Assembly: GCF_900324485.2 (NCBI RefSeq)
Contig: NC_046653.1
Span: forward strand, 27,064,637-27,128,636
Origin: Mastacembelus armatus
Lineage: Eukaryota; Chordata; Actinopteri; Synbranchiformes; Mastacembelidae
Reading direction: 5' to 3'
DNA: 64,000 bases
Positions 32,070 to 41,739 of the stretch are shown here, piece by piece. The notes beneath the pieces are model-generated. The model had not been told where the DNA came from, did not search any database, and saw nothing but the letters and a program-made list of their open reading frames with translations. The translations under genes were made by a program, and so were the position numbers. The stretch's first letter is position 1. Each line of letters begins with the position of its first letter.

Positions 32070-33785
32070 CTAACTATACGCTTTGTTAAAGAGGAAGGTC
32101 TAGCCTTAAAAGTTTCATTTTTGCACGTGTTGAAGGTTCATCATGAACATGACCAAACTGGAATCTGTCCAATAAATAGGATTGGAACCATTTTAATGCT
32201 GTTCCTCTGACACCAGTCACATGCTCCAGGCTCTGTAATAACATGTTGTGTTCAACAATGTCGAATACAGCACTAAGGTCTAGGAGGACAAGTATAGAAA
32301 CAAGTCCATTATCTGAAGTCCATTATCTGACGCTAAGAGAAGATCGTTGGTAAGTTTTAACAGTGCTGTTTCTGTACTATGACGTGCTCTAAATCCTGAT
32401 TGAAAATCTTCATATAGTTCATTCCTGTGTAAGTGGTCTGATAGCTGCTTAGCAACAGCTTTTTCTAGGATTTTAGAAATAAATGGCAGGTTGGATATTG
32501 GTCAATAATTAGCCAAGACTCCTGGATCAAGACTAGGCTTTTTGAGTAAGGGTTTGATTACTGCAGTCTTAAAGGCCTGTGGTACGTAGCGTGATACTAG
32601 AGATAAATTGTCTAACTTTATTAAAGATGAGTTTATTAATGGCAGGGTGTCTTTAAGCAGTCTAGTCGGGATGGGGTCTAAGAGACATGTTGATGATTTA
32701 GATGAAGCAACTACTGATGCAAATTCAGAGAGATCTATGGGAGAGAAGCAGTCTAAACATAACTGAGGTCCTACAGATGATTCAAGAGCTACTGTAGTAG
32801 AAGATTCATTTATTGCAGGTATAGGAAGAATCTGCTGAATTTTATCTCTAATAGTTGTGATTTTTTTCCCCTCCTTGAACCGCCACCTTATCGTAGTGGA
32901 GGGGTTTGAGTGCCGGTATGATCCTAGGAGCTATGTTGTCCGGGGCTCTATGCCCCTGGCAGGGTCTCCCAAATAGGACAGAATTTCTAGGTGCAGCCAG
33001 GGGCCGGAGGGAGTCCAGTTCGGGGACCACAGGATTTCATCTCTGCTTTTTGCAGATGATGTTGTCCTGTTGGCTCCATCGAGCCAGGATCTCCAGCGTG
33101 CGCTGGGGCGGTTTGCAACCGAGTGTGAAGCGGCTGGGATGAGAATCAGCACCTCCAAAACCGAGGCCATGATACTCAACCGGAAAAAGGTGGTTTGCCA
33201 TCTCCAGGCCAGGGGAGAGATCCTGCCTCCTGCCTCCACCCAGCAAGTGGAGGAGTTTAAGTATCTCCGTGTCTTATTCACGAGTGAGGGAAGGACGGAA
33301 CGCAAGATTTACAGACAGATCGGGGCATCGGCAGCAGTAATGCGGTCGGTGTACCGGTCTGTTGTGGTGAAGAAGGAGCTGAGCTGGAAGACGAAGCTCT
33401 AGATTTACTGGTCAATCTACATTCCTAGTCTCACATGAGCTCTGGGTCATGACCGAAAGAACAAGATCGCGGATACAAGCGGCTGAAATGAGCTTCCTCC
33501 GCAGGGCTCGGTCACCCGGGAGGAGCTCAGAGTAGAGCCGCTGCTGCTCCACATCGAGAGGAGTCAGTTGAGGTGGCTCGGGCATCTGTTTCGGATGCCT
33601 CCTGATTCGGCTACTGCCCCCGCGACCCGGTCCGGATAAGCGGAAGAAGATGGATGGATGGATAGTTGTGATTTTATTTGTAAAGAAACTTATAAAGTCA
33701 TCACTGCTGAGAGCTAAGGGAACACTGGGCTCAACAGAGCTGTGACTTTTTGTCAGCCTGGCTACAGTGCTGAAAAGAAACCTGG
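32070..33785 (-). mobile_element. L2-type LINE fragment interrupted by another LINE
   Basis: From right to left, the region upstream of the RT (LAMTKSHS-like phrase near 33740), then after the insert 32865-33661 the residues preceding the RT (LLDPIPTRL near 32680), [14 protein letters not shown] (32540), [18 protein letters not shown] (32480) and HSTETALLK near 32360. It is very similar to 53397-54000. Frames are damaged and the catalytic region is missing. Confidence 0.78.
32865..33661 (+). mobile_element. Internally deleted LINE with both ends and 14-bp target duplication
   Basis: Flanked by a perfect 14-bp repeat ATAGTTGTGATTTT (32851-32864 and 33662-33675). The 5' end (cccctccttgaaccgccacc) is directly fused near 32972 to the RT end: QGPKGVQFRDHRISSLLFAD-like residues, then SSQDLQRALGRFATECEAAG, MRISTSKTEAMILNRKKV and VVVKKELSWKTKL. 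The tail is GGAT repeats. The 797-bp element thus lacks the first two thirds of the ORF but has both termini. Confidence 0.85.
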
Positions 33786-33797
33786 GACTGTATGTAT

Positions 33798-33901
33798 TTT
33801 AGGTTGTTCAGAGTTTTTACTGTTGGCAGCCATGGCCTATGTCATGTTCACTGTAACCGTAACTGTGCAGGGATGGGGATCTGTCTTTGAAATGTGTTTC
33901 C
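33798..33901 (+). pseudogene. Odorant receptor scrap fused to OR 3' flank
   Basis: 33798-33840 reads GCSEFLLLAAMAY, the TM3 part of an OR. At 33841 the sequence jumps directly to the conserved 3' flank of group B ORs (gtcatgttcactgtaaccgt, then tgtctttgaaatgtgtttcc). About 1.6 kb that normally separates them is gone, so this is a deletion product, not a gene. It has no promoter. Confidence 0.8.
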
Positions 33902-34139
33902 TAATATACAATGATGCACTAACCAGAAATCAAAAAATTTACAGTAATATGAAATTACTTTTGTTAGATGGTCATTGCACAGTACAATGTGTCAGCAAGA
34001 GGAACTGAAACACATTATTGCAGGAGCAGCAGAATGCTCAGAAAAATTACAGATAGTACAAATAGAAACACATGATGCCCCGTTCTCTGCATCATCTTAC
34101 AGAAAACTATAGGCCAATCTAGACCAGCAACAGGACTTC
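33902..34139. other. Unassigned sequence
   Basis: No gene or recognised element. It separates the OR scrap from the LTR-element fossil. Confidence 0.35.
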
Positions 34140-37112
34140 AGTTCATGGTTCACTCAGCACAAGTTCTGGACCCGCTCTGGAGGATGGCCTCTTAGGTGAG
34201 TGAAGGTCCGAGACTGTTCGGGAGGACAGCCTGTCAGGTTGGTGTGGATTTTGGGCCCTTTGGAGGGATGGACCCTGAAGCAAGCGTAGGTCGGAGGCCA
34301 CCCGGGAGGACGATCCCTCAGGCCAGTGTGGATCCTGGACTCATCTGGTTGTGGCTCATGTGGCACTGGAAGCTCAGGCTGCTGTGGCTCCAGAGACTGA
34401 GGCTCAGGCTGCTCGGGCTGCTGTGGCGAAAGGCTGGCAGGAGGCTCAGACAAGGGGTCAGCTGGAAACTCAGGTGAAAGACCTGCCGGAGACTGAGGTG
34501 GTGAGCTGACCGGAAACTGAGGCAAAGGACTAGTCTGACCCTCAAGGGAGTAACCTGCCGGAAACTCAGCTGAAGGCTGGCGAGAGACTGAGGCGAGGAA
34601 ATAGCCAGAGACTCAGGGAAATGATTGGCCAGAGACAAAGGCAAAAAACTGGCCGGAGACTCAGATGAGGGACCAGCTGGAAATTCAGGTCACAGGCCCG
34701 CTGGAGACTGAGGAGAAGAGCTGGCCAGAGACTGAGGTGAAGGGCTAGTCAGGGACTCTGGGGAGAAGCCTGCCGGAAACTCAGATGAAGGGCTGGGCAG
34801 AGACCGAGGTAAAGAACTAGCCAGAGACTCAGGGAAGAGGCCTGCTGGAGACTCAGGTGAATGGCTGGCCGGAGACGGGAAGAGGACCTCAGTGGAGACG
34901 CTGTCATCGGCACGCTGAAGCTCTGGGAAGCAGGGGCACTGGAGACCCAGGTGAGAGGCTGACCGGCGACTGAGGTGCAGAGCTGGCCGGAGACTGAGGC
35001 GATGGACTAGTTGAAAACTCAGATGAGGTGCTGTCCGGAAACTCAGACAAAGAGCTGGCTGGAGACTGAGGTGAAGGACTAGCCGGAAACCCAGGTGAGA
35101 GGCCTGCTAGGAACTCAGGTGAAGGGCTGGCTGGAGACTGGAAAGGGACCTCAGCAGGGATGCTGTCGTCAGTGCACTGAAGTTCTTAAAGCAGGACTGG
35201 AACCTCAGTGGAGACATGGGCGTCAGCTCACTGAGGCTCAGGAAGCCGTACTGGGGCCTCAGCGGGGACGCTGTCGTCGGCGCGCTGAGGTTCTGGAACC
35301 TGGACTGGAGCCTCAGCGGGAACACTGTCGGAGCACTGAAGCTCTGGAAGAAGGAATGGAACCTCAGCAGGGACATGGATGTCGGCGCAATGAGGTTCAG
35401 AACGCAGTATTGGGGCCTCAGTGGGAACACTATTGTCGGCATGCTGAGGTTCTGGAATCAGGCCTGCAAGCAGGGGCGCTGGAGACCGGAAGGGGACCTC
35501 AGTGGGGACGCTTTCGTTGACACGCTGAGGGTCTGGGATCCTGTGCGGAACCTCACCGGGGACGCTGGCTCTGGATGCAGGACGACGCTGTCGTCGGCAC
35601 CCTGAAGCTCTGGAAGCATGCCTGGAACCTCAGCAAGGACGTAGAAGTCGGCACACTGAGGTTTAGGAAGCAGGACTGGGACCTCAGCGGGGACGCTGTT
35701 GTCAGCACACTGAGGTTCTGGGATCTGCCTCTTTGGAGGCTGCAGATCAGGAGGTTCCGTCTGCTGCAGTGCTGGGCCAGGCTGGGGAAGAGAGAGAGTG
35801 AGAGGGGACCCAGGCTGAGGGAGAAGACGGTACTCAGGCTGGGGGAGGAGAAACTCAGGCTGAGGGAGGTGAAGAGGCTCAGGCTGAGGGAGATGAAGTG
35901 GCTCAGCTTGAGGGAGCTGAGACTCAGGCTGAGGGAGGTGAGACTCTGGCGGAGGAGCTGGCTTTGGCAGGGAAGTAGGAGACTCTGGTTCACTGATTGA
36001 AGATGAGCCCTTCCCTTGTTGCCACGCTGTGGGCGTGCCGCTAGCAGAAACAGGAACAAGGTCCAGTGGAGTCAGGGGCTGAGCCTTTAGATCCTTCCAA
36101 ATGATGTGCGCCTGTGCCGGCGTCAGTGACTGAAGAAATGGTGTCGAAGCCTGGTGAGCCGGCGGTGAAGAGTGGAGGATCAGCGAAGAAGGCTGGAAAG
36201 GAACCTCAGCGAGGACGAGGTCGTCGGAGCACTGGGGTCCCACTGTCTGGTATGGAACCTCGGCAGGGGCACCCCCATTGGCACACTGAGGTTCTGGGTG
36301 CTGCCCTTTTGGGTGGCGCTGAGGCTGCAGGGCTGCAGATTCTGGCGGGGCAGCGCTGAGGGGCTCGGTGGTGCCGCTGGGAGACTCCGGTTTGGCGGCG
36401 TTACTGCGAGACCCTGGCTCTGGTGAGAGGGCCTGGGAAGCCAACAGAGAAACCAGGGGAGCCGGTGGTGGTTCAGGCAACCAACGGCTGGAAAATCTGG
36501 GGGGGAATTCTGGAGAGCCAATGACTGGAACGAGGGCTGAAGCTGGGCGAAGCCCAACGCTCTACCCCATAGAAGGGGAAACCCAGGTTCCCTGAAGTGT
36601 CGTCAGCATGGCGTGTAGGGAACAAAAAAGAGCAGAAAACTTCTCTGACCTTTCCTCATTTTAACTCCTCTAGCATTCCCTTGTGGGTGTCTGCTGGGTC
36701 CATCTTTGGTGGAGGCATTCTGTTAAGTGCAGGTGGTGTGCTGGAGAGAAGAAGGAGAGGTAGGACCCAAATGCAGAACACAAAAGGTTTAACCTGGTTT
36801 AACCAGGGCAAGGGAAAAATACACAAGAGCCTAATGAAATGGGAAACTAGGAGTATCCGTATGAGAAGGGAAAAGCCGAATGAGACACACAACAATGGCA
36901 AACACACAACCGAGGTTCACAAACATTTGCAATGCTTCCACAAAACACACAGGGAAGCCAGGTACATATATAGGGATGAAACTAATTAAACACAAGTGAA
37001 AGTGGTTACGGTTAATGAGAAGGTGAAGCTTCCAGGGACCAGTCCAGAAAAAAAACAGGAAATCCTTACAAAGTATAGGTCCTGGAAGAAAGTCCCAACA
37101 GGGACACATGAC
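34140..37112 (-). mobile_element. LTR-element fossil (Ty3/gypsy-like) with proline-rich tandem repeats
   Basis: Minus-strand order: an LTR-like segment (about 37112 to 36735, starting TGTCATGTGTCCC), then a gag-like start with MDPADTHKGMLEELK at about 36690, as in fish gypsy gag proteins. Then comes a long region (about 36600 to 34140) of low complexity, rich in Pro, Glu, Gln and Leu, built on two tandem repeat types: about 57-60 bp units at 35200-35750 and about 27-30 bp units at 34400-35100. No pol region and no second LTR were found, so the element is broken and incomplete. Moderately old. It separates the OR scraps at 33798 and 37124. Confidence 0.6.
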
Positions 37113-37123
37113 AGAAACAGAAG

Positions 37124-37310
37124 TATGTAATTTTACTTTAAAAGGAATATTTTATAACAATGCAATTTATGGACTTCATTGTGTAAGAACAAGTGTAATT
37201 ACTGTATTATTGTAAGCGTATTTGCTTTATTTGATCTCTTAATTCTCCCTTTTCTCTTCATAATGTTCACGTACACAGAGATACTTATTATCGTCTATTG
37301 AAGTGAAGTG
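37124..37310 (+). pseudogene. Odorant receptor TM5 scrap
   Basis: About 187 bp matching codons 165-226 of the OR at 25517: CNFTLKGIF, then VRTSVITV, LFDLLILPFLFI and KILIIVY-like residues, with a stop in the middle and an altered end (attgaagtg). It is on +, opposite to the adjoining OR at 37928, and ends exactly where the inverted 3' flank begins (37306). It marks the breakpoint of the inverted duplication. Confidence 0.82.
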
Positions 37311-37927
37311 AAACCTCAGGAAACACATTTCAAAGACAGACCCTCCTCCCTGGACAGTTACAGTGAACAGGACTGACAAAGGTCCATCCAACATTAACCA
37401 GACTCAGGCTGTTGGACTCTGGTTCCCTCAGTGTTGCTTTGGTGTGTGTGTGTGTCCCACTGTGTGTTCTGCAGATGCAGATGAGCCCATGATGAGGAAA
37501 TAACTACCTGACAGCAACAACACAGTTTATTTTAGGTTTATTGTGTTTTACATTTTTTCTCATCACAAATGTCAGAAATGCTTAGTTACAAACAAACCTG
37601 TCATTTCAACATGGTCAAAGGCCACATCTGACATGAAAACCATCAGACATGCTCCAGCACCGACCACCACACACACTCAAACTTTCTTCTCCTGTTTGTC
37701 CAGGCACACAGGGTCATTCAGGTCCCAGCTGGACGTGAAAAATAACTAATTTCTCTGGTGTCAGCATGTGCAGCAGTGACAGACACAGCTGGGAACAGTA
37801 AATATGATTTTTACTGGTTATTATTTACACATTGTGCTGTTCAGTCTCAAGTAAAGAGTGTCTGTAGTAAACAGTAAAGACACTTATGGAGAACAGACAC
37901 GTTAATCATTATTTCACTGTTAATGCA
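37306..37927 (-). other. Inverted OR 3' flank
   Basis: No gene. Reverse complement of 60164-60775, including the poly(A)-signal block near 37535 and the (GT)n tract near 37445. It is the 3' flank of the OR at 37928. Confidence 0.7.
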
Positions 37928-38854
37928 TCAGATCTTTCTGGCTGGACAGAACAACCTGTTGAGATGTTTAGAAATTTCTTTCATTTTCAGCCCATATATC
38001 AGTGGATTAAACAAAGAGTGATACACAATTGTTTGTAAAGTCATTATTAAACGTGCAGTTTTTGGAAAACTGGATTCAACTCGAGCTATAACAATATCAT
38101 ACACACTCAAACAGGAGTAACTGATTAAAACCATCAGGTGAGGTAAACAGGTCTCTGCAGCTTTTCTCCTGACTTCTCTACCACTTCGATAGGCGATTAT
38201 AAGAATCTTTGTGTATGTGAAAACTATGAAGATAAAAGGGAGAATTAAGAGATCTACTAAAGCAACTACACCATATACAGATATTATATTTGATCTTACG
38301 CAGTGAAGCTCATAAATTGCATTGTTACACACGATTCCTTTGAAAGTAAAGTTACACAGTTTAGTTTCAGCACTCAGTATTGTTGGGATTGCAATATGAC
38401 AGGCAGCTAAAACCCAAGCAAGAACCAGTAAAATACAGATGTTTGTTTTTGTCATGATAGTTGGATACTGCAGAGGTTTACATATAGACACATACCTGTC
38501 ATAGGACATGGCTGCCAAAAGTAAAAACTCTGAACAACCTAAAGAGTAAAATATAAAAAACTGAAAGAGACAGGCTGAATATGATATGATCTGTTTTTCA
38601 GATAAAACATCGATCAGTAGCTTTGGGTAGATATTAGTGCTGAAAACAACAGAGTTCAGTAACAAAGCTGCAATGAAAATGTACATAGGCTCATGGAGGT
38701 TTTTGTGAATCCAGATAAGACACACAATAGTAGAGTTAAAGCAGACTATTTGAATATAAACAGTAAACATTAGCAAAAAATAAACATATCTGTATTTGTG
38801 AACTTCCACATAACCATCAAGATTTATATGTGTAATATTTAATTCATTCTCCAT
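37928..38854 (-). CDS. Odorant receptor, group B, intact, inverted copy
   Basis: A 308-residue group B receptor on the minus strand, start MENELNITHINLDGYVEVHK, C-terminus LFCPARKI. It is the sister of the OR at 59237: their first 41 residues differ at one site (YIQIVC here, YILIVC there). DRY box, KAAETCLPHL and NPLIYGLKMKEI are intact, and the ICL2 cassette is TKTNICIL. TM3 reads FFIFYSLGCSEF and ECL2 FTFKGIVCNNAIYELHC. It is the only group B gene on this strand, because it lies in an inverted duplication (37306-40690 against 57610-60775). Confidence 0.95.
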   Translation of the reverse strand: MENELNITHINLDGYVEVHKYRYVYFLLMFTVYIQIVCFNSTIVCLIWIHKNLHEPMYIFIAALLLNSVVFSTNIYPKLLIDVLSEKQIISYSACLFQFFIFYSLGCSEFLLLAAMSYDRYVSICKPLQYPTIMTKTNICILLVLAWVLAACHIAIPTILSAETKLCNFTFKGIVCNNAIYELHCVRSNIISVYGVVALVDLLILPFIFIVFTYTKILIIAYRSGREVRRKAAETCLPHLMVLISYSCLSVYDIVIARVESSFPKTARLIMTLQTIVYHSLFNPLIYGLKMKEISKHLNRLFCPARKI

Positions 38855-39053
38855 TAATGTTGCCTGTAGCTAATGTTCAATAATCACAGCAGATAAAGAA
38901 AAAATCTAATTCCAATAATCATTCATGATAACAATGTTATCAACATCCAACCTGTACTGGAGCATCTTATCCATTCACTGACCAATGACTTTCACTGCAC
39001 TTGTGTGTTGATCTGCTCCCTTCAGAGAGTGAAGTGTTTAAAGCTGTGGAAAG

Positions 39054-39102
39054 TTTTTATTAGTTTGCTTTACCCTCCATGGATCTCATTAAAGGCTCCA
39101 CC
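39054..39102 (-). promoter_or_regulatory. Conserved OR upstream element
   Basis: Minus strand: CTTTAATGAGATCCATGGAG then CAAACTAATAAAAACTTT, about 199 bp before the ATG at 38854. It combines the palindromic Ebf-like half of group A with the A/T box of group B. Confidence 0.6.
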
Positions 39103-39298
39103 ATAAAAAATATCCAAAGTACTTAATCAAACCCTGGAGGCCTGAGATTAATGCTCCATTTGATCTTTTACTTCAGCACGCACCCTGTAATAAAGTATCA
39201 GCTACTACCATGGTTTCCAGACTATGAGTCGTTTTTAACAAAAACAGCCTTTTTCAAATGGAAAAAAAAACGTATATGAATCACTTCAGTGTATAAGT

Positions 39299-39650
39299 CC
39301 ATCCATCTTCTATACCCACTTTTTCCTGAAAGCCAGGGTCACGGGGATCTGCTGGAGCCTATCCCAGCTCTCTCTCGGGTGAAAGGCAGGGGTACACCCT
39401 GGACAGGTCACCAGTCCATCACAGGGCCACATAGAGACACACAAAGGACAGACAACCTCACACACACTCCTATGGGCAATTTAGAGTCACCAATCAACCT
39501 AACATACATGTTTTTGGACTGTGGGAGGAAACCAGAGTACCCAGAGTAAACCCACGCAAACACAGGGAAAACATGCATCTCCACACAGAAAGGCTAGGTT
39601 GCGAACCCACAACCTTCTTGCTGTGAGGCAACAGTGCTAACCACTCAGCC
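39299..39650 (-). mobile_element. tRNA-derived SINE, complete
   Basis: A 352-bp insert with a perfect 11-bp target duplication AGTGTATAAGT (39288-39298 and 39651-39661). On the minus strand it begins tggctgagtggttagcactg (A box) and ggttgtgggttcgcaacct (B box), continues through the conserved body and ends in a GGAT-type tail. It is absent from the matching place in the other arm of the inverted duplication (about 58800), so it inserted after that duplication. Confidence 0.88.
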
Positions 39651-39661
39651 AGTGTATAAGT

Positions 39662-40079
39662 CACTTTTCCATATCCCATTTATTTCTAAAATCCTTGAAG
39701 AAACTGTTGCTAAGCAGCTATCAAACCACTTACACAGAAATAAACTATTTGAAGATCTTCAATCAGGATTTAGAGCACATTATAGTACAGAAACAGCACT
39801 GTTAAAAGTCACCAACAACCATCTTTTATCCTAAGATAATGGACTCAACTCTGTACTTGTGCTGCTTTCGACACCACCGACCACAGCATCTTATTACAGA
39901 GACTGGAGCATGTGATTGGAATCAAAGAAACAGCATTAAATTAATTCCAATCTTATTTATCAGGCAGATTCCAATTTGTTCATGATGAACCTTCCATGCA
40001 CTCAAAAGTTAGTCAGGGAGTTCCACAAGGTTCTGTGCAAGGACTGATTCTGTTCACCAGAAACAATTTCCGCCTCTTC
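39662..40079 (+). mobile_element. L2-type LINE fragment (RT)
   Basis: Gives [20 protein letters not shown], then LFEDLQSGFRAHYSTETALL, followed by a region like TTDHSILLQRLEHVIGIKE and QGVPQGSVQGLILF. The YADD box is missing because the element is cut. It is the inverted copy of 58280-58800. Confidence 0.75.
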
Positions 40080-40432
40080 CATCATCATAAGCAGACCTTC
40101 TGGGTCTGCCTGCTACCATTTGAAAGTGCCCAGGAAACCTCCAGTAAAAGTCATCCAGGAGGTATCCTAAACAGATGCCTGAATAGTGTCAGCTGGCTTC
40201 TTTGGGTGCAAAGGAGCAGCAGTTTTACTCCGAGCCCTCTTTCCATATCAGAACCCTACAAACAAAACCCATTATTCCCACTTTAAGTCACAAACACTGC
40301 CCTAGTACCTGCTGAAAGTCATGGCCTGCTAGAGCCCACAGGACCTCTGCACCTTGAAGAACATAAATTGGATCGCAGACAAGGGGTTGGGAATGTGTTT
40401 CATTTTCTCCCAAGAATGCAGATATAACTCTC
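40080..40432 (-). mobile_element. RTE-like LINE fragment
   Basis: Inverted copy of 57741-58270. The minus strand holds the region that in the better copy reads EELEIVSGERDI, and the GKNETHSQPLVCD-like core near 40400. Strongly decayed. Confidence 0.55.
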
Positions 40433-41364
40433 ATTCCGGTTATACAAGGTTGAAAGACTCATAGCAAGACTGCCAGTACCCTTTGACCCCTACAAGACTC
40501 CCAAGGAAACCCAGTTATAAGCAATTTATTAAGTCCATTAAATCATGTAGGCTGAATGGAAAAGGACTTGGTCCATTGCTTCACGGCCATTTAGTGATGT
40601 GCAAATGAAATAAAATGTCACCTGCACCTGCTGTTTCAAATAAATTATTCACCCACCACCTGCCCGCACCTATAATTTTCTCTGATATAGTGTTATGAAT
40701 GTAGAGAGGCGAGGACCCAAATGCAGGACACAAATTTTATTAAACCTGGATCGACCAGGCTCAGGTAAGCAAACTAAATATCTCTGCCACTCGGCGGGCA
40801 GGCAGGCAACAATCAAATATGCCACTCAGCGTTCCAGACACAAAAAACTAACTTGTCCAGGGGAAGTTATCTAAAGGTTGAGTCATGTCAACTGGACTAT
40901 TCCGGTTATACAAGGTTGAAAGACTCATAGCAAGACTGCCAGTACCCTTTGACCCCTACAAGACTCCCAAGGAAACCCAGTTATAAGCAATTTATTAAGT
41001 CCATTAAATCATGTAGGCTGAATGGAAAAGGACTTGGTCCATTGCTTCACGGCCATTTAGTGATGTGCAAATGAAATAAAATGTCACCTGCACCTGCTGT
41101 TTCAAATAAATTATTCACCCACCACCTGCCCGCACCTATAATTTTCTCTGATATAGTGTTATGAATGTAGAGAGGCGAGGACCCAAATGCAGGACACAAA
41201 TTTTATTAAACCTGGATCGACCAGGCTCAGGTAAGCAAACTAAATATCTCTGCCACTCGGCGGGCAGGCAGGCAACAATCAAATATGCCACTCAGCGTTC
41301 CAGACACAAAAAACTAACTTGTCCAGGGGAAGTTATCTAAAGGTTGAGTCATGTCAACTGGACT
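40433..41364. repeat. Perfect 466-bp tandem duplication
   Basis: Two head-to-tail copies (40433-40898, 40899-41364) that I could not distinguish at any base. Each holds an RTE-like LINE scrap, a non-autonomous element piece (ccattgcttcacggccattt) and a gypsy-type LTR scrap beginning tgttatgaatgtagagagg (40690 and 41156). No gene. It is either very recent or an assembly duplication. Confidence 0.9.
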
Positions 41365-41739
41365 TTCAGTTTTTTAAATTGAAATATTTCACCAACCATC
41401 CAAGTGGCTTCATCAATCTGAGAAAAAGCTGGTCTGGAAACTCTAATTTATCTCCCAGGTTGGTTTCAGTACACCCCTAGTGCCATAGGCTCATTAGGTT
41501 AGCTATGTAAAGATTGTTAGACCCATACTCCTGAGTTGGTTTCACTTCACACCTGGCCTGAATAGGCTCATTAGGGGAATAAAAGGAGTGAGCTCAGGTT
41601 GGGGTTGTTACGATCTAATGGAAGACTCATGTGACCCCTCTGATTCACCAAGAATGTGTTCTCCCTGGAAAACATTTGATTTGTTCCTTAATTTCCTGGG
41701 AATAGATGAAAGGGCAACCTGGTAGATCTGGTGATGTGA
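41365..41739 (-). repeat. Interspersed repeat
   Basis: Inverse of the repeat at 27900-28130 and 48780-49000: caatctgagaaaaagctggt, then ggttggtttcagt and ggctcattagg phrases. No coding. Confidence 0.45.

Noticed and set aside
35458-36480. A 340-codon minus-strand frame rich in Pro, Glu and Gln, looking like a mucin- or collagen-type gene
   Set aside because: It consists of tandem repeats, has competing open frames on both strands and lies downstream of an LTR and gag-like start, so it is treated as part of an LTR-element fossil.
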